Under the pieces are notes generated by a model. That model was not told where the DNA came from. It searched no databases and saw nothing but the letters and a program-made list of their open reading frames with translations. A program made the translations under genes and the position numbers. DNA of 64,000 bases, taken from Bacteroidota bacterium (lineage in GTDB: Bacteria; Bacteroidota; Bacteroidia; Flavobacteriales; Schleiferiaceae). The DNA lies in contig QQUU01000136.1 of NCBI GenBank assembly GCA_003385605.1, positions 1 to 64,000 of the forward strand. The letters run 5' to 3'. Each line of letters starts with the position of its first letter. The stretch's first letter is position 1. Of this stretch, positions 18,185 to 26,337 are shown piece by piece.

Positions 18185-18212
18185 TTTTAACGCAGTGTTA
18201 TCGGATTGTTAA
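18185..18212 (-). promoter_or_regulatory. Operator cluster B: three TTAACA-like hexamers at 11-bp pitch
   Basis: On the minus strand the hexamers are TTAACA, ATAACA and TTAAAA at 11-bp steps (plus-strand starts 18207, 18196, 18185). Their orientation is the same as in cluster A. The cluster lies 77 bp upstream of the response-regulator ATG, so it could serve both the lipoprotein promoter and autoregulation. Confidence 0.55.
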
Positions 18213-18288
18213 GCACCGATTTTACTAGCAATCAAACTAAAATGTATCTTAAAACCACTTACTTTTACCTTGAATAAACATTTGTACT

Positions 18289-18981
18289 ATGAAAGCTACA
18301 GCCGCGAAAATACTTCTTGTTGATGACGAACCGGATATCCTAGAGATTGTAGGGTATAATTTGAAGAACGAAGGCTACCAGGTTTTTACTGCATCTAGCG
18401 GTAAAGAAGGTGTAGCGATCGCAAAAGAAGTAAATCCAGATCTCATTTTATTGGACGTGATGATGCCAGAAATGGACGGTATCGAGGCGTGCGATCAAAT
18501 TCGTAAAGTTCCGGCCTTGGAAGGTACCATCATTGCTTTTTTAACTGCACGCGGTGAGGATTATTCGCAGGTAGCAGGATTCGAAGCCGGTGCAGACGAT
18601 TACATCACCAAACCGGTCAAGCCGAAAGTGTTGACGTCTCGATTAAAGGCATTGTTACGTCGTAGACCTACTGCTGAGCAAGAAGTGCTTGAGCGTATGA
18701 GCTTGGGAGATCTTGTAATAGACCCGGAACGCTATCACATAGAACTATCGGGCAAAGTACTTGATCTTCCAAGGAAAGAATTTGAGCTACTGAGTCTACT
18801 TGCTTCTAAGCCAGGCAAGGTATTTCCGAGAGAGGAAATTATGGACCGCATCTGGGGAACAGCGGTAATTGTAGGCGGTCGAACAATCGATGTGCACATT
18901 CGAAAATTGCGAGAAAAAATTGGCGATAATCGCATCAAGACCGTAAAAGGTGTTGGGTATAAATTTGAGACAAACGCTTGA
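18289..18981 (+). CDS. PhoB/PhoP-like response regulator
   Basis: This 230-residue OmpR-family regulator has a receiver domain (residues 6-120: acidic pair D12-D13, phospho-acceptor D56 in LLDVMMPEMDG, conserved Lys in YITKPVKP) and a winged-helix DNA-binding domain (about 130-230, with LPRKEFELLSLLASKPGKVF and RTIDVHIRKLREKIG). OmpR/PhoB proteins bind tandem direct repeats at 11-bp pitch, exactly what the upstream gap shows. The stop overlaps the kinase start (TGATG). Assignment to phosphate sensing rests on resemblance and context only. Confidence 0.88.
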   Translation: MKATAAKILLVDDEPDILEIVGYNLKNEGYQVFTASSGKEGVAIAKEVNPDLILLDVMMPEMDGIEACDQIRKVPALEGTIIAFLTARGEDYSQVAGFEAGADDYITKPVKPKVLTSRLKALLRRRPTAEQEVLERMSLGDLVIDPERYHIELSGKVLDLPRKEFELLSLLASKPGKVFPREEIMDRIWGTAVIVGGRTIDVHIRKLREKIGDNRIKTVKGVGYKFETNA

Positions 18982-20000
18982 TGAAATTGGGTCGATTAAT
19001 ACCCGTTTCACTTGGACTAGCATTCCTTTTAACGGCAGTAGGCTTTTTACTCGTAGAACTGAATGAAAGATATAATAATGTCTTCGACGCTCTATGGTAC
19101 ATAATTTTCTTTTTCTCAGTACTCATAATTCTTTACTGGACGATTTATATCAATATGACGCGTCGTATTCGACGAATCCAAGAAAAAATTGAAGAAAGCG
19201 GTGTAGATGCGGTTAAAAGTTCAGAAAGAACAATAACACTGGGTATGCTCGAAACAGCTGTCAACGATTGGACTGCAAAGCAGGCAAAAGTAGTTGCGGA
19301 ACTAGAGAGCAGAGAAGAGTTTCGTCGCGAATACATGGGAAATGTCAGTCATGAGTTAAAAACGCCAATATTTAACATACAGGGATACATACTTACCTTA
19401 CTGGATGGGGCAAAGGATGACCCAAAGATTGCTACTAAATTCCTCAAACGCACGGCTAAATCGGTGGATAGAATGACGTCTTTGATTAAAGATATGGATG
19501 TCCTTTCGAAGGTAGAAAGTGGTCAGTATGACATTCTCTTGGAGCCGGTACAACTCAAACTACTCATTGAGGATACATTGCAAAACATCGAATCTTATGC
19601 TCGAAAGAATAATGCCTCAATTGAAGTGGAATTTGAAGTAGATGAGGGTATAGAAGTGCTTTGCGATTCAGTAAGAATTGAGCAGGTGTTAGACAATCTC
19701 ATAGTCAACGCGATTAAATACAGTGACGACAATAAAAAGGTCAAAATCAAAGTGCAAGACCTTGAATCTAAAGTGCAGATTAGCATTAAAGACAACGGTT
19801 TTGGTATTCCTGAAAAAGACCTTGGCCGAATTTTCGAAAGATTCTATCGGGTCGATAAGGCACGATCTCGCGATGCAGGAGGTTCAGGCTTAGGCTTGTC
19901 CATTGTGAAGCACATCATCGATAAACACAATCAGACGATTACGGTGACTTCGAAAGACGGCAAGGGAACGACATTTAAGTTCACCTTGAACAAGGCATAA
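18981..20000 (+). CDS. PhoR-like sensor histidine kinase
   Basis: The 339-residue inner-membrane kinase has two N-terminal helices (about 9-27 and 37-58) with a very short periplasmic loop, a linker, a HisKA domain with phospho-acceptor His124 in GNVSHELKTP, and a HATPase domain with DNLIVNAIKYS, IKDNGFGIP and GGSGLGLSIVKHI. The tiny sensor loop fits PhoR-type kinases that read transporter state rather than a ligand. The ATG at 18981 overlaps the regulator stop; the in-frame TTG just before it is disregarded. Confidence 0.88.
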   Translation: MKLGRLIPVSLGLAFLLTAVGFLLVELNERYNNVFDALWYIIFFFSVLIILYWTIYINMTRRIRRIQEKIEESGVDAVKSSERTITLGMLETAVNDWTAKQAKVVAELESREEFRREYMGNVSHELKTPIFNIQGYILTLLDGAKDDPKIATKFLKRTAKSVDRMTSLIKDMDVLSKVESGQYDILLEPVQLKLLIEDTLQNIESYARKNNASIEVEFEVDEGIEVLCDSVRIEQVLDNLIVNAIKYSDDNKKVKIKVQDLESKVQISIKDNGFGIPEKDLGRIFERFYRVDKARSRDAGGSGLGLSIVKHIIDKHNQTITVTSKDGKGTTFKFTLNKA

Positions 20001-20049
20001 TCGTTTATAACCTCTTGCTTAGGTGGGCTGCCTCACACCTTATTCCCCG

Positions 20050-20057
20050 TATTTTTG
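20050..20057 (+). promoter_or_regulatory. -7 box TATTTTTG of the TDO-like gene
   Basis: This is an exact TAnnTTTG match. Its last three bases are an in-frame TTG that could be mistaken for a start codon; the box argues that translation begins at the ATG 24 nt downstream (20082). Confidence 0.55.
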
Positions 20058-20081
20058 AATCAAACCCAACTTATCGCCACT

Positions 20082-21047
20082 ATGGAATGGAGTCCTGATT
20101 TGATGAAAAAACTTGAAGCGTTGCGCTCCAAGATCGAACAGACTGGTCAAGATTTTGAGACCTACGTCAACGGCTGGCAACTACAGCGTTTTCAGAACTA
20201 TTGGGATTACATTCAGCTAGATACCCTGCTGAGTCTGCAACGCCCGGTGACTCAAGTTGAGGACGAACCCATTTTTATCATCTATCACCAGATCACGGAG
20301 TTGTATTTTAAACTTGCTCGTATTGAGATTGATGCTATCGCAAAAAACGAGTCCAATACGGTGGCCGATTTTACTGAGCGCATTCATCGAATCAACAGGT
20401 ATTTCGGTGCGCTTAGAGGCAGCTTTGGTGTGATGGAGTTGGGGATGAAGAAAGAAGAATTCTTGGCCTTTAGAGATGCTCTTGCGCCCGCCTCTGGATT
20501 TCAGAGTGTTCAGTACCGCATCATTGAGCTGGGTTGTGCCCCGCTTATAAACATTGTCAGTGAATCTCGCCGCGAGGAATTAGCGGATGCCTCTATTGAA
20601 GATCAGATGGAGGGGATTTACTGGAAAAATGGTGCAACAAGAGAAGATAATGGCAAACCGGCCTATACTGCTACCCAGTTCATGGACAAGTATTGGGACG
20701 ACTTGCTCTTTACAGCAGAGGCCTACGAACATTGCAACATATGGGTTCGGTTCCAAGAGTTAAAAACAAAAGCAAGCGACGTTGAGCGTAAGGAACTCGA
20801 AGATGCCTTACGCGCGTTGGATTTGAATATTAATGTGAATTGGCCCCTACAACATTATAAAACGGCCGTTCGTTACTTATCGAAGAAGCCAACAGACATA
20901 CCTGCGACCGGCGGTACCAACTGGCAGAAATACCTGCCACCGCGTTTTCAGCGTAGAATCTTCTTCCCAGAACTCTGGACTGCTGAGCAGAAAGCTGAAT
21001 GGGGTAAGAGTTGGGTGCACGAGGTGTTGGCAGAATTAGAATCATAA
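20082..21047 (+). CDS. Tryptophan 2,3-dioxygenase family protein
   Basis: The 321-residue, all-helical cytosolic protein matches the heme-dependent tryptophan 2,3-dioxygenase family, which opens the indole ring to N-formylkynurenine. Family segments are YWDYIQLDTLLSLQ, IFIIYHQITELYFKL, the PASGFQSVQYRIIELG core, and near the C-terminus HYKTAVRYL followed by ATGGTNWQKYLPPRF, containing the probable proximal heme His and the GGT loop. No other kynurenine-pathway gene is in the window, so its role may be divergent. An M23-type gene follows after 6 bp. Confidence 0.82.
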   Translation: MEWSPDLMKKLEALRSKIEQTGQDFETYVNGWQLQRFQNYWDYIQLDTLLSLQRPVTQVEDEPIFIIYHQITELYFKLARIEIDAIAKNESNTVADFTERIHRINRYFGALRGSFGVMELGMKKEEFLAFRDALAPASGFQSVQYRIIELGCAPLINIVSESRREELADASIEDQMEGIYWKNGATREDNGKPAYTATQFMDKYWDDLLFTAEAYEHCNIWVRFQELKTKASDVERKELEDALRALDLNINVNWPLQHYKTAVRYLSKKPTDIPATGGTNWQKYLPPRFQRRIFFPELWTAEQKAEWGKSWVHEVLAELES

Positions 21048-21053
21048 GAATAC

Positions 21054-22286
21054 ATGAGTACAAAGAAGATTGCATGGGTGGCTATAGCCTCCATTTTTCT
21101 TGTCATAATCATTGCAGTAATCACCTCTAACCCTGATGCTCCGGGTGTTTTAGTAGATGAGGAGCCTGTGGTTGAAGAACCCACGTTTTATTTGACCCTA
21201 CCTGCGGATACTCTTCGTTTTGAATCGCATAAGATTGCCTCAGGAGAGAGCTTTGGTGCGTTGTTGGGAAAACGAGGGATCAGTACAGCCCAGATTTATA
21301 AAATTGCCGCTGCCGTAGAGGATGAATTCAATGTTCGTCGCATTCGTGCTGGAGTTGAGGTCCAATTCGCCACGGGTGACAGCTCGCTTTTTCCATCGTA
21401 TTTCATCTACCCGGAAAGTAAATTCGAGTATTGGATCGTTGGGATTAACGATTCTGTATTCGCCAAAAAAGTGGAGAAAGAGCGTGAGGTTCGTCGCCGT
21501 GAAATTAGCGGCACCATTGATGACGCCCTCTACCTAAGTGTGGGTCGTGCGGGTGGTACCCAAGCTTTAGCCATGTCCTTAGTAGAAGTTTATGCGTGGA
21601 CCATTGATTTCTTCCGCCTCCAAAAGGGCGATGCCTTTTCAGTGATTTACGAAGAGGAGTATGTGGACGATACCACGTATGTTGGCCTAAAACGCATTGT
21701 CGCTGCCAACCTTACTCATGTAGGCAATGATTTTTATGCCTTCCCGTACGAGAATGAATTGGGCTTTGACGATTATTACGACGAAGAAGGCCGCAGTTTA
21801 CGCAAGACCTTCTTGCGTGCACCACTGAACTTTACCCGCATTTCTTCGCGCTACAGCGGTCGTAGATTCCATCCGGTTCAAAAGCGTTGGAAGGCCCATC
21901 TAGGGACCGATTATGCCGCACCTACTGGCACACCGATTATGTCAACGGCAGACGGTGTCATCATTGCGGCGAAATACACATCAGCCAATGGTAATTATGT
22001 CAAGGTTCGCCACAACAGTACTTACACCACTCAGTACTTGCACATGAGCAAGATCAAGCCAGGCATCAAAAACGGTGTGCGCGTAAAGCAAGGAGATGTT
22101 ATTGGTTATGTGGGTTCGACAGGATTGGCCACCGGGCCGCACGTGTGTTACCGCTTTTGGGTAAACGGAAAGCAAGTCGATCCTTACAAGCAAAAACTGC
22201 CCGATGCAAAACCGCTGGAGTCCGATCGTATGGATGCCTACAAAAGCTACATGGCTTCGCTCAAACAAGAGCTAGACGCGCTCTAA
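21054..22286 (+). CDS. M23-family peptidoglycan peptidase-like membrane protein
   Basis: The 410-residue product has an N-terminal membrane anchor (about 6-24), an OapA/LysM-like segment (GESFGALLGKRGIS and following), and a C-terminal M23 (LytM) domain (about 270-375). Metal-site residues His282 and Asp286 (HLGTDYAAP), His330 (YLHMS) and His363 are present. The usual second histidine of the final HxH is Cys365 (PHVCYRF). M23 enzymes cleave peptide cross-links in the wall; with Cys in the metal site it may be active with altered metal binding, or a non-catalytic activator. It is probably co-transcribed with the TDO-like gene and ends at a bidirectional terminator. Confidence 0.85.
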   Translation: MSTKKIAWVAIASIFLVIIIAVITSNPDAPGVLVDEEPVVEEPTFYLTLPADTLRFESHKIASGESFGALLGKRGISTAQIYKIAAAVEDEFNVRRIRAGVEVQFATGDSSLFPSYFIYPESKFEYWIVGINDSVFAKKVEKEREVRRREISGTIDDALYLSVGRAGGTQALAMSLVEVYAWTIDFFRLQKGDAFSVIYEEEYVDDTTYVGLKRIVAANLTHVGNDFYAFPYENELGFDDYYDEEGRSLRKTFLRAPLNFTRISSRYSGRRFHPVQKRWKAHLGTDYAAPTGTPIMSTADGVIIAAKYTSANGNYVKVRHNSTYTTQYLHMSKIKPGIKNGVRVKQGDVIGYVGSTGLATGPHVCYRFWVNGKQVDPYKQKLPDAKPLESDRMDAYKSYMASLKQELDAL

Positions 22287-22316
22287 GCTGCAACGAAAAA
22301 CACAGATTCAGAATTA

Positions 22317-22345
22317 AAAAAGGCGCCCTGCAGGCGCCTTTTTTA
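22317..22345. terminator. Bidirectional terminator between the M23-like gene and leuS
   Basis: AGGCGCC (22321-22327) and GGCGCCT (22333-22339) with a 5-nt loop, an A run before and a T run after, lie between two converging genes. Confidence 0.85.
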
Positions 22346-22382
22346 GTGGGGTTTAGCTTTAAAATTTGCTACTCCTTTCGGA

Positions 22383-25142
22383 TTAGCCAATGACAATATT
22401 GATGATTCGGCCAGGCACGACAATCATCTTACGCACCTGCTTGTCGCCAATATGAGCTGCAGTGCGCTCGTCGGCCATTACGGCCTTCTCGATATCGTCT
22501 TTGCTCATATCTAGTGGCAATTCCAATTGGAATCGAACCTTACCGTTAAACGAAACAGGGTAGTTCTTGCTGCTCTCTACCAAGTAGCTCTCATTGTGCG
22601 TTGGATACTCGCTATGCGTTACTGAACCTTCTCCGCCCAACAGTTCCCACAATTCTTCCGCAAGGTGCGGGGCAAACGGTGAGATCAGGCGAACGAGCGG
22701 CTCCAATACTTCGCGGTTATTGGCCTTCAAATCTGTCAATTCGTTGGTCGCAATCATAAACGCGCTGACCGAAGTATTGAAACTGAAGTTCTCAATGTCT
22801 TCGCCCACCTTCTTGATACACGCATGTGCTGCTTTCAAGGCCTTTTTATCCGCCGGTGCATCGCTCACATTAAATGTTCCTCCTTGGTGGAAGAGCTTCC
22901 AGAATTTACGTTGGAAACCAGCCACACCAGAAAGTCCTTGTGTGTTCCACGGCTTGCTTTGCTCCAACGGACCCAAGAACATCTCGTACATGCGCAATAC
23001 ATCGGCACCGTACTTCTCAACGATATCGTCCGGGTTGGTCACATTGAATTTGGACTTGGACATCTTCTCCACCTCGCGGCTACAGATGTACTTGCCATCC
23101 TCAAGGATGAATTCCGCATCCTTGTATTCTTCGCGCCAATTCTTAAATGCTTCCACATCAAGCTCGTCGCCTTGCAACAAGCTTACGTCAGCATGAATGG
23201 CCTGCGTTTCATGTTCGCCCTTGAGCCCAGCACTTACAAAGGTGTTGGTTCCGTTAATTCTATGAACGAAGGCACTGATGCCTTGAATCATCCCTTGATT
23301 GATCAGTTTCTTAAACGGCTCGTCAAAGCTGATGAAGCCCATGTCGAAGAGGAATTTCGTCCAGAAGCGCGAGTAGAGTAGGTGTCCTGTAGCATGCTCA
23401 GAACCACCGACATATAAATCGACTTGATTCCAATATTCGGTAGTGGCTTTCCCGGCAAATTCTTCGTTGTTGTGTGCGTCCATGTAACGCAAGAAGTACC
23501 AAGATGAACCCGCCCAGCCCGGCATCGTCGTCGTCTCCAATGGATGGCCGTTGTAGGTCCAATCGTTGGCGCGTGCGAGCGGCGGTTCGCCGTCTTCTGT
23601 TGGTAAATAAGCATCAACCTCTGGCAAGGTCAATGGCAAATCTTCGAGCGGCATTGTCTTGGCAATACCGTTGTCATAGTACACCGGAATAGGCTCTCCC
23701 CAGTAGCGTTGACGTCCAAAGATGGCATCGCGTAGTTTGTATTGGGTGGCTCCTTTTCCGTAGCCAATTCCTTCCAGGTGCTCAATCATTTTCGCCTTGG
23801 CGTCCATGCACTCCATGCCGTTGAGGAAATCGGAATTCACCATTTTCCCTTCTTTAGCTTCAAAGGCCTCTACGCTCAAATCGCCGCCCGCTACGACCTC
23901 TACTATCTCTAAGTCAAAGTGCTTTGCGAAGGCATAATCGCGGCTGTCGTGGCCAGGAACAGCCATTACGGCGCCTGTTCCATAGCTCGCTAATACATAA
24001 TCGCCGATCCAAATAGGCACCTTCGCACCGCTGATTGGATGCACGGCATAGGCACCCGTGAAACAACCGCTGATTGTTTTTGTATCTGCCATACGGTCGC
24101 GTTCGCTGCGTGCTGCAGCCTTAGCTTGGTAGGCTTCTACGGCCTCCCGCTGGTCGGCCGTGGTAATTTTCTGAACCAATTCATGCTCTGGCGCCAAAGT
24201 CACAAACGTGGCACCGAACAAGGTATCTGGACGTGTAGAGAAGACCTCAATCTGTCCCTCGTGCCCATCAATATCGAAGAAGATGGCAGCACCTACAGAT
24301 TTTCCTATCCAGTTGCGCTGCGTCTCCTTAAGTGAAGTGCTCCAATCAATGCGATCCAATCCCTCGAGCAGACGATCTGCGAAGGCAGTGATGCGCATCG
24401 ACCATTGCATCATTTTCTTTTGTACTACAGGGTGTCCGCCACGCTCACTCAAGCCGTCTTTCACCTCGTCGTTCGCCAATACGGTACCCAGAGCAGGACA
24501 CCAGTTCACGTTGCTTTCGCTGCGGTAGGCTAAACGATAATTCAATAAAACTTCTGCTTGTGCGGCTTCGTCCATCCCTGCCCACTCTTCGGCGCTGAAG
24601 TCCATTTCTTCCGTCTTTGCAGCGTTTAGTCCTTCGGTGCCGTGCGCAGCAAAATGAGCTACAAGCGTGTCAATATGACGGCTCTTACCTTCATTATGAT
24701 CGTACCACGCATCGAAGAGTTGAATGAATATCCACTGCGTCCATTTGTAGTAGGAAGGGTCCGTGGTCTTGAATTCACGCGACCAATCCAAGCCGAAACC
24801 GATATTGTCGAGCTGTTGGCGGTAGCGTGCGGTATTTATCTCCGTTGTTTTCTCAGGGTGTTGGCCCGTTTGGATGGCATATTGCTCAGCCGGTAATCCA
24901 AAGGCATCATATCCCATAGGGTGTAGGACATTAAAGCCCTTTTGCTTCTTGTAACGACCATAGATGTCAGAGGCGATGTAGCCCAACGGGTGACCTACGT
25001 GCAGACCCGCCCCCGATGGGTACGGGAACATGTCCAAAACATAGAATTTTGGCTTGTCTTGTGAATTTGATGCATGGTAGGTGCCTTCAGCAGCCCATTT
25101 GCCCTGCCATTTCTTGTCAATTTCCTGATGATTGTACTCCAT
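22383..25142 (-). CDS. leuS: Leucyl-tRNA synthetase
   Basis: This class I synthetase of 919 residues charges tRNA-Leu. HIGH motif: FPYPSGAGLHVGHPLGY. The editing (CP1) domain includes STRPDTLFGATF and YGTGAVMAVPGHDSRD; GSSWYFLRYMDA follows; the KMSKS motif is EKMSKSKFN. Just before KMSKS there is a segment of about 70 residues (IQGISAFVHRINGTN through FILEDGKY) that, as far as is known, is usual for LeuRS of this phylum. The frame is open to 25223, but the ATG at 25142 (MEYNHQEIDKKW) matches the family N-terminus. It is divergent from ftsX across 70 bp. Confidence 0.95.
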   Translation of the reverse strand: MEYNHQEIDKKWQGKWAAEGTYHASNSQDKPKFYVLDMFPYPSGAGLHVGHPLGYIASDIYGRYKKQKGFNVLHPMGYDAFGLPAEQYAIQTGQHPEKTTEINTARYRQQLDNIGFGLDWSREFKTTDPSYYKWTQWIFIQLFDAWYDHNEGKSRHIDTLVAHFAAHGTEGLNAAKTEEMDFSAEEWAGMDEAAQAEVLLNYRLAYRSESNVNWCPALGTVLANDEVKDGLSERGGHPVVQKKMMQWSMRITAFADRLLEGLDRIDWSTSLKETQRNWIGKSVGAAIFFDIDGHEGQIEVFSTRPDTLFGATFVTLAPEHELVQKITTADQREAVEAYQAKAAARSERDRMADTKTISGCFTGAYAVHPISGAKVPIWIGDYVLASYGTGAVMAVPGHDSRDYAFAKHFDLEIVEVVAGGDLSVEAFEAKEGKMVNSDFLNGMECMDAKAKMIEHLEGIGYGKGATQYKLRDAIFGRQRYWGEPIPVYYDNGIAKTMPLEDLPLTLPEVDAYLPTEDGEPPLARANDWTYNGHPLETTTMPGWAGSSWYFLRYMDAHNNEEFAGKATTEYWNQVDLYVGGSEHATGHLLYSRFWTKFLFDMGFISFDEPFKKLINQGMIQGISAFVHRINGTNTFVSAGLKGEHETQAIHADVSLLQGDELDVEAFKNWREEYKDAEFILEDGKYICSREVEKMSKSKFNVTNPDDIVEKYGADVLRMYEMFLGPLEQSKPWNTQGLSGVAGFQRKFWKLFHQGGTFNVSDAPADKKALKAAHACIKKVGEDIENFSFNTSVSAFMIATNELTDLKANNREVLEPLVRLISPFAPHLAEELWELLGGEGSVTHSEYPTHNESYLVESSKNYPVSFNGKVRFQLELPLDMSKDDIEKAVMADERTAAHIGDKQVRKMIVVPGRIINIVIG

Positions 25143-25199
25143 GTCGTTAAAGAAGTGTTGAACACGCGCGAAATTAGTGAATGATGGGGCAGGAATTAC

Positions 25200-25207
25200 T
25201 ATTTTCG
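25200..25207 (+). promoter_or_regulatory. -7 box of ftsX (TATTTTCG), 5 nt from ATG
   Basis: TATTTTCG is part of the 14-mer CTATTTTCGCTTCA shared exactly with the tilS promoter region. Confidence 0.5.
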
Positions 25208-25212
25208 CTTCA

Positions 25213-26091
25213 ATGAGTTCCAAAGAGCAAAAATTTACCGCCTCTCGAGTGCGTTCTTCCTACCTCAGTGTAGTAGTGTCCATGACCCTTGTCCTATTTG
25301 TTTTGGGCCTTTTGGGCACCTTAGTGCTGAGCGCCAGTGACTTATCAAAAGCTGTACGCGAGAATTTCACGTTTACCTTGGTCTTGGAAGAGTCTATTCC
25401 CGAGGCAGATTTGAAGACATTATTGAAAACGCAACAATTGGCACCGTACGCGAAAAGTGCACAATTGGTGACAAAAGAAGCGGCTGCGGAGAGTCTTGAG
25501 GCCGCTTTGGGAGAGGATTTCGTTGATTTTCTTGGATACAACCCGTTGAGCAACACTATCGACATCAATCTGCAGGCCAATGTGGTAGCGGAAGGTGATT
25601 TGGATGCACTTAAAGCGCAGATGATGGAAGAAGAATATGTCAAAGATGTATTGTACGATCGCGATTTAGTGGCTCTAGTCAATGACAACATAGAGAAGAT
25701 CTCATTTGTGCTTCTTGGAGCGTCAGCTGTCCTATTGGCCATCGCTTTGGCCTTGATTAACAGCAGCATTCGATTGACCATTTATTCCAAAAGATTTTTA
25801 TTGAAGACGATGCAACTTGTCGGCGCTACCAGCACATTCATTCGTCGACCGTATATCATGAATGCCTTATTACTAGGTACAATTAGTACGGCACTTTCGT
25901 TGGGCTTATTGGCCGGTGCGGGCTACCTTAGTGCAGCATACTTCCCTGGATTGGAGCAACTCTTTGCCGTGGAAGTGCTAGTTTCTGTCGGCGCAGCTTT
26001 ATTGGCAATAGGCCTGGTTGTTCCTGGAGTGAGCACAGCTTTCGCCATTCGCAGATATTTAAAATTGAGAACAAACGAATTATACTTTTAA
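25213..26091 (+). CDS. ftsX: Cell-division ABC-transporter-like protein FtsX
   Basis: The 292-residue inner-membrane protein has one N-terminal helix (SYLSVVVSMTLVLFVLGLLGTLVL), a periplasmic domain of about 120 residues, and three C-terminal helices, the FtsX topology. FtsX with the ATPase FtsE relays division signals to peptidoglycan hydrolases; ftsE is not in the window. The ATG at 25213 is favoured over the in-frame ATG at 25177 because the -7 box lies between them. It begins the group ftsX-DUF3098-uppP-truB. Confidence 0.85.
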   Translation: MSSKEQKFTASRVRSSYLSVVVSMTLVLFVLGLLGTLVLSASDLSKAVRENFTFTLVLEESIPEADLKTLLKTQQLAPYAKSAQLVTKEAAAESLEAALGEDFVDFLGYNPLSNTIDINLQANVVAEGDLDALKAQMMEEEYVKDVLYDRDLVALVNDNIEKISFVLLGASAVLLAIALALINSSIRLTIYSKRFLLKTMQLVGATSTFIRRPYIMNALLLGTISTALSLGLLAGAGYLSAAYFPGLEQLFAVEVLVSVGAALLAIGLVVPGVSTAFAIRRYLKLRTNELYF

Positions 26092-26092
26092 G

Positions 26093-26326
26093 ATGGATAA
26101 CAAAGAAACTTTCCTTTTCGACCGCCGCAAGTACACGGTATTGATTGCAGGACTCATTATGTTGGCGGTAGGCTTTGGTCTAATGCTAGGCGGTGGTTCT
26201 GAGAACCCGTCAGAGTTTAACCCAGAGATTTTTGGTGCGCAACGCGTGGGTATTGCACCTTGGTTCCTATTCATCGGTTTGATTTTACCGATTGTGGCCA
26301 TCATGATGCCTAAGAAAGACGCTTAA
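26093..26326 (+). CDS. DUF3098 family small membrane protein
   Basis: The 77-residue product has two transmembrane helices (about 14-31 and 57-73) joined by a loop rich in Gly and Asn (GGGSENPSEFNPEIFG). It matches DUF3098, a small Bacteroidota-specific membrane family found next to ftsX and uppP. It starts 1 bp after the ftsX stop. The function is unknown; a role in division or envelope assembly is guessed from context. Confidence 0.82.
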   Translation: MDNKETFLFDRRKYTVLIAGLIMLAVGFGLMLGGGSENPSEFNPEIFGAQRVGIAPWFLFIGLILPIVAIMMPKKDA

Positions 26327-26337
26327 ACTCGTCAATA

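Noticed and set aside
18086-18288. CRISPR-like repeats in the intergenic region
   Set aside because: The repeats are 6-bp hexamers at 11-bp pitch, far too short for CRISPR, and fit a regulator-binding site. There are no cas genes.
20055-20081. TTG start giving a nine-residue longer TDO-like protein
   Set aside because: The TTG is the end of the TATTTTTG promoter box, so the ATG at 20082 is the likely start.
22594-23381. Long open frames on the plus strand (200 and 185 residues)
   Set aside because: Both are antisense to leuS, and their composition mirrors leuS codons.
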